Assembly: GCA_022820995.1 (NCBI GenBank)
Contig: JAJEEM010000004.1
Coordinates: forward strand, 41,491-105,490
Length of the DNA: 64,000 nucleotides
Reading direction: 5' to 3'
From: Gemmatimonadota bacterium
Lineage (GTDB): Bacteria > Gemmatimonadota > Gemmatimonadetes > Palauibacterales > Palauibacteraceae
Shown here: positions 1 to 7,665 of the stretch, piece by piece
How positions within the stretch are numbered: the first letter of the stretch is position 1
How the letters are laid out: every line of letters starts with the position of its first letter
The notes under the pieces: generated by a model
What the model was told of the DNA's origin: nothing
The model's database searches: none
Seen by the model: only the letters and a program-made list of their open reading frames with translations
Program-made: the position numbers and the translations under genes

Positions 1-528
1 CGATGTCGCGCCGACGAGCAACACGAGTGCGGGAACATACCGAGGGTTGAAAATGAGGGCGAGCAGCGTGAGAAACTGCAGGCCGGTCGCGATTTTCCCC
101 GGCCACCGGGGCTTGAAGGGGATGATGATGGAGACGAGCCGGGCCAGGAGGTAGCACCCGGCGGTATAGAGATCCCGAAGGATCAGGATCAGGAACGACG
201 TCCCGTCGAGGCCGCCCGCCGCCAGGAAGCCGGAGAGGGCGAGCAGGACAAAGAGCTTGTCGCAGAGCGGGTCGAGCAGGAGCCCGACCTGGGATCGCGT
301 CCCGCTTACCCGGGCGATGAATCCATCGAGGACGTCCGTCGCGCCTGCCGTGGCCACGAGCACGGCCATGATGCCGGGGTCCGAGACCACGATGAAGGCG
401 AGGCCGAGCGGTATGCGGCTCAGGGACAGAAGATTCGACAGGGTCAGAAACCCCGGATCGTGTGTCTGTATCGGATTCCTCCGCTTCGACCTGGTCGGTG
501 GGCCCGCCCCACGCACGGGAAGATGCAC
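1..528 (-). CDS. CDP-alcohol phosphatidyltransferase, 3' end beyond the window
   Basis: This is an integral membrane enzyme that transfers a phosphatidyl group from CDP-diacylglycerol to an alcohol, as in phosphatidylglycerophosphate synthesis. The minus-strand frame stays open to the window edge and carries the full family signature D-x2-D-G-x2-A-R-x8-G-x3-D-x3-D (about 255-336), the metal-binding catalytic site. It is preceded by the usual N-terminal run LTLSNLLSLSRIPLGL and followed by hydrophobic helices. The C-terminus lies outside the window. The start is uncertain: there is no upstream in-frame ATG, GTG at 528 is my choice, and GTG at 516 or 597 is possible. The gene lies downstream of ssb on the same strand. 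The alcohol acceptor cannot be told from this fragment; PgsA is the commonest family member. Confidence 0.8.
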   Translation of the reverse strand, partial: MHLPVRGAGPPTRSKRRNPIQTHDPGFLTLSNLLSLSRIPLGLAFIVVSDPGIMAVLVATAGATDVLDGFIARVSGTRSQVGLLLDPLCDKLFVLLALSGFLAAGGLDGTSFLILILRDLYTAGCYLLARLVSIIIPFKPRWPGKIATGLQFLTLLALIFNPRYVPALVLLVGATS

Positions 529-601
529 GTTCCTGGGGCGGGCCTCCAGTGCGCCGGCGAGCGTCTCCGACGGTTCGCCGATTGCGGCGCGGTGCACGAG
601 G

Positions 602-970
602 TTACTGTGGAAGCTCGGCGCTGTCAGCCGCCGCGTCGTCCGGACGCGGATCCAGCATCACCATGTCCTCCACGACCACGTCCACGGTGGGGATCGCGAT
701 CCCGTCGCGCTCGAACGATCCGTACTCCAGGTGGCCCTCGACGTAGAGGCGCGAACCCTTGTGCACATACTCGCCGACGGTCTCGGCCTGACGACGCCAG
801 AACGTGAGCCGGTGCCAATCGGTTCGACGCCGGGTCTCCCCGTTCTTTCGGAACACGCGGTTGGTCGCGAGCGACAGGTGTGCGACGGCGGTGCCGGAAG
901 CGGTCTCGCGCACATCGGGGTCGCTGCCGGCGTTTCCGACGAGAATGACCCGGTTCACGGTTCTCGACAT
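602..970 (-). CDS. ssb: Single-stranded DNA-binding protein (short)
   Basis: SSB coats single-stranded DNA in replication and repair. The 122-residue protein begins MSRTVNRVILVGNAGSDPD, the standard start of the OB-fold, and continues with the conserved TDWHRLTFW and YVEGHLEYGSF segments. The start is the ATG at 970, preceded by AGGAGAGG on the minus strand. Bacterial replicative SSBs are usually 150-180 residues and end in an acidic tip close to DDDIPF that recruits partners. This one stops at residue 122 with ADSAELPQ and has no such tip, so it may be a secondary SSB. The phosphatidyltransferase follows on the same strand. Confidence 0.88.
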   Translation of the reverse strand: MSRTVNRVILVGNAGSDPDVRETASGTAVAHLSLATNRVFRKNGETRRRTDWHRLTFWRRQAETVGEYVHKGSRLYVEGHLEYGSFERDGIAIPTVDVVVEDMVMLDPRPDDAAADSAELPQ

Positions 971-1127
971 GGTTCCTCTCCTTTGTGATGCGTGAATGGG
1001 CGCGGTTGTGCGCAGCAAGACACGCGAATCTCCGGTACGAAGAGGCAGCCCCAAACCGCATCTCCCCCACCGCCCGTACTGGCGGGTCCCGCCTTGACGC
1101 CGCGGCCGGAAGAGGGTCTGCTCAGGG

Positions 1128-2111
1128 ATGATCCGGACGGACCTCACTTCCGACGCCGCGCGCAGCCGGGCCCGACGGGGCCTGATCCTGATTGCCCTCG
1201 CCATCGTCCTCTCGGCCGCGATTTCCGTCATCGAACTCATCGTCCGCGCGACGCTCGAGGGCCCCCGCATCACGGCGCTGGCCCATTCGGCGGAGGGACT
1301 CGGGCCGGGTTCCGCGGTGTGGGTGGCCGGCAGGTCGGTGGGGCGCGTGCTGTCGGTCTCCTTCCAGCCTCCCGAAGAGAGCGACCGCGACGGGCCGTTC
1401 GAGAGCCACGTCATCATCGACGCCGTCATCGACCGGGTCGCCGAGCCCATCCTGCGGGCGGATGCCACCGCCGACGTCCGGCCGTCGGATCTCGTGGCGC
1501 CCGTCGTCCTCTCCGTGAACCCGGGTTCGGGCTCCGCACCGGCCTGGAACTACTCGGACACGCTGCGGGCTTCCGGTCCGCCGCTCGATCCGGAGACGGT
1601 CATGGCGCTGGCGGATTCGCTGCTGCAGGCGGTGCGCGCGCTCGAAGTGGACGCCTCCGAGGCGCGGGACATGCTCGGTTCGGATCAGGGCTCGCTCGCC
1701 CGCTTTCGCGAGGATCCGGGCACGCTGGCCGGACTGCAGGCCAGTCTCGAGTTGCTGGAGGAACTGCTTCAGCGAGACCTGCAGCGCTCCTCGCTCGTCG
1801 GGCTCGCGACGGACACGCTCGTGAGCGCGGCCGCGCGTCGCGTGCAGGGACGGCTCGCGGCCTGGGGGGAGGCGCCTCAGGTCGCGAGCGCCGTTAACAG
1901 TGTCGAAACCACCCTCGAGGCGCTGGACGCGGCGATGTCCCGGATCTCGTCGATTGCCGAGCGGCTGGCCCGCGGCGAGGGCACCGCGGGCCGGGCGCTG
2001 GCGGATGAGGAAATCCGGCGGCAGCTCGCCGCCCTGCGCACCGCGGCCGCCGGGTTGGCGGAAGATCTCGGCTACAACCCCTCGCGCTGGCTCCGCGTCC
2101 GCGTCTTCTAG
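1128..2111 (+). CDS. MlaD/MCE-domain lipid transport protein
   Basis: This 327-residue protein has one N-terminal membrane helix (about residues 18-40) and then an MCE/MlaD-type domain. The marker is GLGPGSAVWVAGRSVGRV near residues 57-74, which matches the G-x-x-V-x-(V/L)-x-G-x-x-V-G-x-V pattern of the family. The rest is mainly helical with leucine/alanine heptad-like stretches (about 165-315), as in MCE proteins that form a periplasmic channel or needle. MCE proteins bind phospholipid and shuttle it between inner and outer membranes with an ABC transporter. No MlaE or MlaF gene lies beside it, so the partner must be elsewhere. The start is the ATG at 1128. The family call rests mainly on the one motif and the architecture. 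Confidence 0.7.
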   Translation: MIRTDLTSDAARSRARRGLILIALAIVLSAAISVIELIVRATLEGPRITALAHSAEGLGPGSAVWVAGRSVGRVLSVSFQPPEESDRDGPFESHVIIDAVIDRVAEPILRADATADVRPSDLVAPVVLSVNPGSGSAPAWNYSDTLRASGPPLDPETVMALADSLLQAVRALEVDASEARDMLGSDQGSLARFREDPGTLAGLQASLELLEELLQRDLQRSSLVGLATDTLVSAAARRVQGRLAAWGEAPQVASAVNSVETTLEALDAAMSRISSIAERLARGEGTAGRALADEEIRRQLAALRTAAAGLAEDLGYNPSRWLRVRVF

Positions 2112-2122
2112 CGCGCGTTCTT

Positions 2123-2476
2123 CTAGATTCTCCGCTTCGGAAGTCCGCCGTGTATGGCGAACTTGAGCAGTTCCATCTTCCTGCCGCGCCTTCGCCGGAT
2201 CCCGATGATGACGTGGTCGACGACCTGGTCGCGGTCCTCGATGGACACCGCCACGTCGACGGACCCATCCGCGGCGGTGATCCGCGTCCGCACGGACCGG
2301 CCGGGTTCCGCGTCCGCCGTCCGCGCCGGATTGCGGCACAGCGTGCGGGAGGAGCGGCGCCCGCCGGGCACCGGCCGCGACAGCTTCAACAGGCGGAACC
2401 AGTCGGGCTGATAGCTTACCCGCCAGAGGTTGCCGAGCTGGTCGAGTCCCCTTCCTTCGCGATTGTGTCTGGCCAT
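2123..2476 (-). CDS. Conserved-looking hypothetical protein, 117 aa
   Basis: I do not recognise a family. The product starts [20 protein letters not shown], is strongly basic, and has aromatic-rich segments (YQPDWFRLL) and a C-terminal core with a regular beta/alpha pattern ([31 protein letters not shown]). It ends in a very basic stretch ([13 protein letters not shown]). Codon usage is like the neighbours and no good frame competes on the plus strand, so it is probably real. It runs convergently with the MlaD gene, 11 bases apart, and divergently from rho. No clear ribosome-binding site precedes the ATG at 2476, and a start up to about 2593 is possible. Confidence 0.5.
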   Translation of the reverse strand: MARHNREGRGLDQLGNLWRVSYQPDWFRLLKLSRPVPGGRRSSRTLCRNPARTADAEPGRSVRTRITAADGSVDVAVSIEDRDQVVDHVIIGIRRRRGRKMELLKFAIHGGLPKRRI

Positions 2477-2661
2477 CCGGCGCTCGAGGGTCGCGGTTAT
2501 CGTTGCGGCGCGGTCGCCTTGACCGTGCCCGGCGGCACCATTATGGTCGGTGCGTCCACCTCGGACCACATCCCCCGGCCGCAAGCAGGACACCTCACGA
2601 ACCGATCATGCCGCTCGCGGCATGGCTGCAGGCCCGGCTCACTCTCTTCCGGAGGAAGGCG

Positions 2662-3912
2662 ATGGACATCGCCGAACTCAAGTCGAAGTCGATCGGCGAA
2701 CTTCATGACATGGCCGAAGAACTCGACATCCACAACTTCTCGGGCCTTCGAAAACAGGACCTGATCTTTCGGATCGAACAGAATCTCCTCGATTCCGACA
2801 TCGTCCTCCGGGGCGAGGGCGTCCTCGAGATTCTGCCGGAGGGTTACGGCTTTCTGAGGAGCCAGGACTGGAACTACCTGTACGGCCCGGACGACATCTA
2901 CGTCTCCCCCTCGCAGATCAAGCGCTTCGACATGCGGACGGGAGACACGATCCAGGGCCGCGTGCGGCCGCCGAAGGAGGGGGAGCGCTACCTCGCCCTG
3001 CTGAAGGTGGAGACGCTGAACGGCGTGGACCCGGACAAGGCGAAGCACCGGATCGCGTTCGACAACCTCCGGCCGCGCTATCCCGAGGAACGGCTCGTCC
3101 TCGAGCAGGAGGACGGCGACGTGTCGATGCGGATCCTCGACCTCATCGCGCCGATCGGCAAGGGGCAGCGCAGCCTCATCGTCTCGACGCCCAAGGCCGG
3201 GAAGACGATCCTTCTGCAGAAGATCGCGAACGCGATCGTCGCCAACCAGCCGGACGCGAAGGTGATCGTACTCCTCATCGACGAGCGGCCCGAAGAGGTC
3301 ACGGACATGGAGGAGAACGTTCCGGCCGAGATCATCTCATCGACCTTCGATGAACCGGCGGACCGTCACACGCAGGTGGCGGAGATGGTCATCGAGAAAG
3401 CGAAGCGGCTGGTCGAATACCAGCACGATGTCGTGATCCTCCTCGACTCGATCACGCGCCTCGCGCGGGCCTACAACACGACGGTCCCCCACTCGGGGAA
3501 GATCCTCTCCGGCGGCGTGGATGCGAACGCGCTCCACAGGCCCAAGCGCTTCTTCGGCGCGGCGCGGAACATCGAAGAGGGCGGCAGCCTCACGATCATC
3601 GCGACGGCCCTGATCGAGACGGGCAGCCGGATGGACGAGGTCATCTTCGAGGAGTTCAAGGGCACGGGGAACAGCGAGGTCCTGCTGGACCGCCAGATCT
3701 CCGACAAGCGGATCTACCCCGCGATCGACCTCAACCGCTCGAGCACGCGCAAGGAGGAACTCCTCCTGAACGAGGTCGAACTCAACCGGATGTACCTGCT
3801 GCGGAACTTCCTCTCCGACATGCCGCCGGCCGAGGCGATTCAGTTCATGATCGAGCGGCTGCAGCGCACGGACACGAACCAGGAGTTCCTCGACTCGATG
3901 GCCGGCGGATAG
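2662..3912 (+). CDS. rho: Transcription termination factor Rho
   Basis: Rho is the hexameric RNA helicase that ends transcription at C-rich unstructured RNA. The 416-residue protein has the N-terminal Rho helix bundle (1-45), the cold-shock-like RNA-binding domain (about 48-118, with GYGFLRS) and the RecA-like motor. Walker A is TPKAGKT (176-182), Walker B is [16 protein letters not shown], the Q-loop is SGGVDANAL, and the R-loop region is FKGTGNSEV. The length is normal. The ATG at 2662 is chosen because GGAGGA lies just upstream (2651-2656); the same frame is open further upstream but that part does not look like Rho. The 185-base leader (2477-2661) shows no motif I can name. Confidence 0.97.
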   Translation: MDIAELKSKSIGELHDMAEELDIHNFSGLRKQDLIFRIEQNLLDSDIVLRGEGVLEILPEGYGFLRSQDWNYLYGPDDIYVSPSQIKRFDMRTGDTIQGRVRPPKEGERYLALLKVETLNGVDPDKAKHRIAFDNLRPRYPEERLVLEQEDGDVSMRILDLIAPIGKGQRSLIVSTPKAGKTILLQKIANAIVANQPDAKVIVLLIDERPEEVTDMEENVPAEIISSTFDEPADRHTQVAEMVIEKAKRLVEYQHDVVILLDSITRLARAYNTTVPHSGKILSGGVDANALHRPKRFFGAARNIEEGGSLTIIATALIETGSRMDEVIFEEFKGTGNSEVLLDRQISDKRIYPAIDLNRSSTRKEELLLNEVELNRMYLLRNFLSDMPPAEAIQFMIERLQRTDTNQEFLDSMAGG

Positions 3913-3937
3913 CCGGCCTCGCGGCGCGCGCGCCGTC

Positions 3938-6760
3938 TCAAGGCGCCTGCAGCCAGCGGTCCTCCAGCACCTCCAGCAGCGCCGAGTGCGTGGTCTCTCC
4001 CACCGTCAGCGTCACGCGGTACGTGCCCGGCGACACGGGCAGCCCGGCCCCGCCCTGGCTCTGGAGGGCCGGGTTCATGCGCAGATCCCAGGCCACGCGG
4101 TTCAGGCCCGGCCGGCCGGTCCCCTCGAGGTCGCGCACCACGCGCCCCGTGGCGAGTTCCGAGACCTCGATCGACACGTCGGCCGGTGAGCCCAGGTAGT
4201 ACTGGATCATCGTACCGGCGGGGGCGCTCTCGCCCGTCCAGTTCTTGTCGCCGGTGACGGAGCGGCGGCGCTGCAGGTCGTTCTTCCAGAGGACGGCGGG
4301 ACGCGGGTCGAAGAGGTGTGCGTCGCTCGCCTGGATGCTGTCGGTCATCGCCTGGAGGGCCGTGACGTCGTCCAGCACATAGATGCTGCGGCCGTGCGTC
4401 GCGAGCACGAGGTCGTTCTCGCGGGGGTGGACGAGCACGTCGTCGACGCGGACCACAGGCAGGTCCGGCATGAAATCGTGCCACGCGCCGCCCTCGTCGA
4501 ACGAGACGTGGAAGCCGAACTCCGTGCCGACGTAGAGCAGACGGGGATTCCGCGGGTCCTGCCGGACGGTGTTCACGTTTCCGAACGAGGGCAGATTCGA
4601 CGTGATGTTCTCCCACGTCGCGCCGTAGTCGCGAGTCACGTACACGTAGGGGCGAAGGTCGTCGTTCTTGTGCCCGTCGATGGAGACGTACGCGGTCGCC
4701 GCGTCCGCGTGCGAGGCCTCCACCCGGGACACGTAGTGCCGCGTCGTACCGCCGGGGAGGTTGCGGCTCACCTCGGTCCAGGTCGTCCCGCCGTCGCGGC
4801 TCACCTGGATGTTGCCGTCGTCGGTCCCGGCCCAGAGAAGGCCCGGCACGATGGGCGACTCGGCGATGGACGTCATGCTGCCCCACATGGAGACGCCGTC
4901 GTTGCGCGACAGGGTGCACTCCGTCCCGCGCTCGAACTGGTTGCAGCGCGGGATCCGGTTGGCCACCCCCATCAGGACCTCGGCGTCCCGGTCGATGTCC
5001 TTCGAGAGGTCCGGGCCCATCGTCCACGTCTCTCCGCGGTCGCGCGACGTGAAGAAGCGGTTGCCGCCCGCGTGCAGCGTGCGCGGGTTGTGGGGGGAGA
5101 GGAGGAAGGGCGTGTTCCAGTTCCATCGGATCCCGGTGTCCGGCGACGGGGCGGGGGCGATGTTCGTGTCCGTCGGATCCTCCTCATCCGGAGCCTGGGG
5201 CGTGATGGGGCGCGTGACGCCCTCGCGCAGATCCACGCGCCGGAGGCGCCCGTTCTGGGATTCGACGAACACGATCGCCGGATCCGTCGGGTCCACCTGC
5301 GTGTAGAACCCGTCCCCGCCGCCGACCCGATACCAGTCCTCCGAGAGGATCGGCCCCGAGCGCACGGAACTCGGCCCGCACCAGCTGCCGTTGTCCTGGA
5401 GGCCCGTGCACACGTAGTAGGGGCGACGCATGTCCACGGAGGCGTGATAGGGCTGCCCGACGGCCCACGGCCGCAGCGCCTCCCAGGTCTCGCCCTGGTC
5501 CCAGCTCACATCGACCGACCCGTCGTTGCCGATCACGAGATGGTCGTGATCGGCCGGATCGATCCAGAACGCGTGCTGATCGACGTGACCGTACCCGCTC
5601 AGCACCTCCCAGGTGCGGCCGCCGTCGCGCGACTTCGACACCCGCTGATCCACGGTATAGACGAGATCCGGATCCTCGGGGGAGACGCGGATCTGGCTGA
5701 AGTACATGGGGCGTCCGTTCTCGTTGCTCCGGAACTCCCACGTGCGGCCCTTGTCCGCCGATCGCCACACCCCGGACCATTGCGGGTCGGGAGGGAGGGA
5801 ATCGACTCTGGCGAGCCTGCGCCATTCGTCCTGCTCCTGCTCGGAGAGCGGCGTCTCCCGGTCCGCGGCGACTTCGATCTGGGCGTAGACGACATCGGGA
5901 TCGGCGGGCGTCATGGCGAGCGCGATGCGGCCCAGCGTGCCGGCGGGCAATCCGCCTCCCTCGACGGGCGACCAGCTCTCACCGCCGTCCCCGGACCGCC
6001 AGATTCCGCTTCCCGGCCCTCCGCCCACGAAACAGCACACGTTGCGTCGACGCTGATAGGTGGCGGCGAACAGGACGTCGGGATTCGACGGGTCCATGAC
6101 GAGATCCGTCGCGCCGGTGTCCTCATCGACCGCGAGCACGTGGCGCCAGCTCTCTCCGCCGTCGCTGGACTTGAACACGCCGCGCTCGGCGTTGGGGCCG
6201 AAGAGATGGCCGACCGCGGCCACCCACACGACATCCGGATTCGTCGGGTGGACGAGGACGCGCGCGATGCTCTGCGTCTCCCGGAGTCCCATGTGCGCGA
6301 ACGTGGCGCCGCCGTCGGTGCTCTTGTAGACCCCGTAACCGAACGACGAACTCTGCCGGTTGTTCGCCTCGCCGGTGCCCACGTAGAGGACCTCGGGATC
6401 GGAGGGCGCGAGGGCGAGGGCGCCGATGGAGTGCGTCTCGTAGCTGTCGAAGATCGACTCGAAGGTCGTGCCGTTGTTCGTCGTCTTCCACAGGCCGCCG
6501 GTCGCGAAGCCGGCGTAGAAGATCCGCGTGTCCCCGGGGTGGACCGCGAGGTCGTCGACCCGACCGCCCTGCCCCGTCGGGCCGATGGACCGCCACCGGA
6601 ACCCCTGGAGCAGCGGGTGCCCGGGGGCGTTGATGACCGCCTCCGCGTCTTCATCCCGCGCTCCGTCCTGCGCATGGACGGACACCGACGGCGCGAGTAC
6701 GGCCGTCAACAGCACGAGCACGATCGTCGAGGGGGCGCAGGTGCGCGATGCGTATGGCAT
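3938..6760 (-). CDS. Secreted Asp-box (BNR/VPS10-like) beta-propeller protein
   Basis: The 940-residue protein has a signal peptide (MPYASRTCAPSTIVLVLLTAVL then AHAQ-like SVHAQ cleavage). A long series of Asp-box repeats of the form S-x-D-G-G-x-T-W follows: SSDGGESW, SGDGGESW, SADKGRTW, SKDGGRTW, SWDQGETW, SRDRGETW, SRDGGTTW and TRDYGATW. That is the layout of sortilin/VPS10-type double propellers found widely in Bacteroidota and Gemmatimonadota-like genomes. About 150 C-terminal residues form a separate beta domain that resembles a fibronectin- or FlgD-like sandwich. The protein should be periplasmic or secreted. The substrate is unknown; sialidase activity cannot be assumed because Asp boxes are structural. 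ATG 6760 has AAGGA upstream. It converges with rho, 25 bases apart. Confidence 0.85.
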   Translation of the reverse strand: MPYASRTCAPSTIVLVLLTAVLAPSVSVHAQDGARDEDAEAVINAPGHPLLQGFRWRSIGPTGQGGRVDDLAVHPGDTRIFYAGFATGGLWKTTNNGTTFESIFDSYETHSIGALALAPSDPEVLYVGTGEANNRQSSSFGYGVYKSTDGGATFAHMGLRETQSIARVLVHPTNPDVVWVAAVGHLFGPNAERGVFKSSDGGESWRHVLAVDEDTGATDLVMDPSNPDVLFAATYQRRRNVCCFVGGGPGSGIWRSGDGGESWSPVEGGGLPAGTLGRIALAMTPADPDVVYAQIEVAADRETPLSEQEQDEWRRLARVDSLPPDPQWSGVWRSADKGRTWEFRSNENGRPMYFSQIRVSPEDPDLVYTVDQRVSKSRDGGRTWEVLSGYGHVDQHAFWIDPADHDHLVIGNDGSVDVSWDQGETWEALRPWAVGQPYHASVDMRRPYYVCTGLQDNGSWCGPSSVRSGPILSEDWYRVGGGDGFYTQVDPTDPAIVFVESQNGRLRRVDLREGVTRPITPQAPDEEDPTDTNIAPAPSPDTGIRWNWNTPFLLSPHNPRTLHAGGNRFFTSRDRGETWTMGPDLSKDIDRDAEVLMGVANRIPRCNQFERGTECTLSRNDGVSMWGSMTSIAESPIVPGLLWAGTDDGNIQVSRDGGTTWTEVSRNLPGGTTRHYVSRVEASHADAATAYVSIDGHKNDDLRPYVYVTRDYGATWENITSNLPSFGNVNTVRQDPRNPRLLYVGTEFGFHVSFDEGGAWHDFMPDLPVVRVDDVLVHPRENDLVLATHGRSIYVLDDVTALQAMTDSIQASDAHLFDPRPAVLWKNDLQRRRSVTGDKNWTGESAPAGTMIQYYLGSPADVSIEVSELATGRVVRDLEGTGRPGLNRVAWDLRMNPALQSQGGAGLPVSPGTYRVTLTVGETTHSALLEVLEDRWLQAP

Positions 6761-6926
6761 GGGGTCCTTCTCTCGGTGCGGACCGGGGTGGCGATCCGGC
6801 ATTATCCGACCGGCGGTCCGAGTCTGTCAAAGCCGAAGCCGGGCGGGGGAGCCGCGAGGCGGGCGGCGACTTGCCCGCGCGACCGTCGAAAAGCATGCTG
6901 CGGAGTACCGCGCGACTGGAGGGTCC

Positions 6927-7172
6927 ATGCCGATATACGAGTACCGGTGCCGCGAATGCTCACACGAGTTCGAACTCTTCGTGAGGGGGTCGATGACGCC
7001 GGCGTGCGCTTCATGCGGGAGCGCGGAGCTGGACCGACTCATCTCCCTCCCTCGCGTCCACTCCGACGCCCGCAGGGAACGGTCGCTCGCCGCGGCGAAG
7101 AAACGCGACGCGAAGCTCGGGAGCGAGCGCACGCGGGCGCAGCGGGAGTACGAGCTGGCCCATAACGACTGA
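6927..7172 (+). CDS. FmdB-family zinc-ribbon protein
   Basis: The 81-residue protein begins MPIYEYRCRECSHEFE and has a second cysteine pair in CASCGS, giving the CxxC...CxxC zinc ribbon of the FmdB family (putative regulatory proteins, function mostly unknown). The tail is a charged helix, which is usual for the family. ATG 6927 follows TGGAGGG with good spacing. It is divergent from the Asp-box propeller gene and 26 bases ahead of the next small gene on the same strand, so the two may share a transcript. Confidence 0.85.
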   Translation: MPIYEYRCRECSHEFELFVRGSMTPACASCGSAELDRLISLPRVHSDARRERSLAAAKKRDAKLGSERTRAQREYELAHND

Positions 7173-7198
7173 TCCCGCGGGCGGACGGAGAGGATGGG

Positions 7199-7594
7199 AT
7201 GACGGAGACCTACGCGCAGGCGCTGGCAGAGCACGGGATCGAGGACGTACAGCCCCTCTACCGGCAACTCCTCCTGCGGTTGAAGACGCGCGATGGCGAA
7301 GCCTACGAGCGCGCCGTCGCACGCTACCGGTCGGACGTGGAAGGCGTGGCGGAGGGCGGAGGGGCGCTGGCGGCGTGGCTTTCCTATGGGGCGTGGCTGG
7401 CTTCCAGCCTGGAGCCCGGGCAGCTCTTCACGATTTCGGAGGAAGGACTCGCGGCGCGGGCGCCGGACCCGTTCCCGACGGGCCCCATGCTGATCCATCT
7501 GCCCGATGCGGCGAACCGAAAGGGTTTCGTGATCGCCATGCCCGCGACGCCGTCCGAAGCGCAGCGCGCAACGGCCGACCTGCTGTGTGAGTAG
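7199..7594 (+). CDS. Hypothetical protein, 131 aa
   Basis: I do not recognise this family. The product is soluble-looking, with an alpha-helical N-terminal half (about residues 1-75, rich in Leu/Ala/Arg with [17 protein letters not shown]) and a beta-rich C-terminal half (ILHLPD-like [22 protein letters not shown]). ATG 7199 follows GGAGAGGATGGG; an alternative ATG lies 5 bases upstream out of frame. It sits between the zinc-ribbon gene and the GyrA/ParC gene, all on the plus strand, with a 71-base gap before the latter. Confidence 0.6.
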   Translation: MTETYAQALAEHGIEDVQPLYRQLLLRLKTRDGEAYERAVARYRSDVEGVAEGGGALAAWLSYGAWLASSLEPGQLFTISEEGLAARAPDPFPTGPMLIHLPDAANRKGFVIAMPATPSEAQRATADLLCE

Positions 7595-7665
7595 GCTCCC
7601 GCCGGCCGGGACCGGCGCGGGATGATGATGACGAGGATGGTCGAGGTGGAAGAGGAGGCACGGCG

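Noticed and set aside
4316..7165. Very long open frame of about 949 codons on the plus strand across the Asp-box gene
   Set aside because: Antisense to a gene with clear Asp-box repeats; residues are mostly Arg/Val/His/Asp/Ala as expected from the complement of high-GC3 codons, with no recognisable domain. Only its last part coincides with the FmdB gene.
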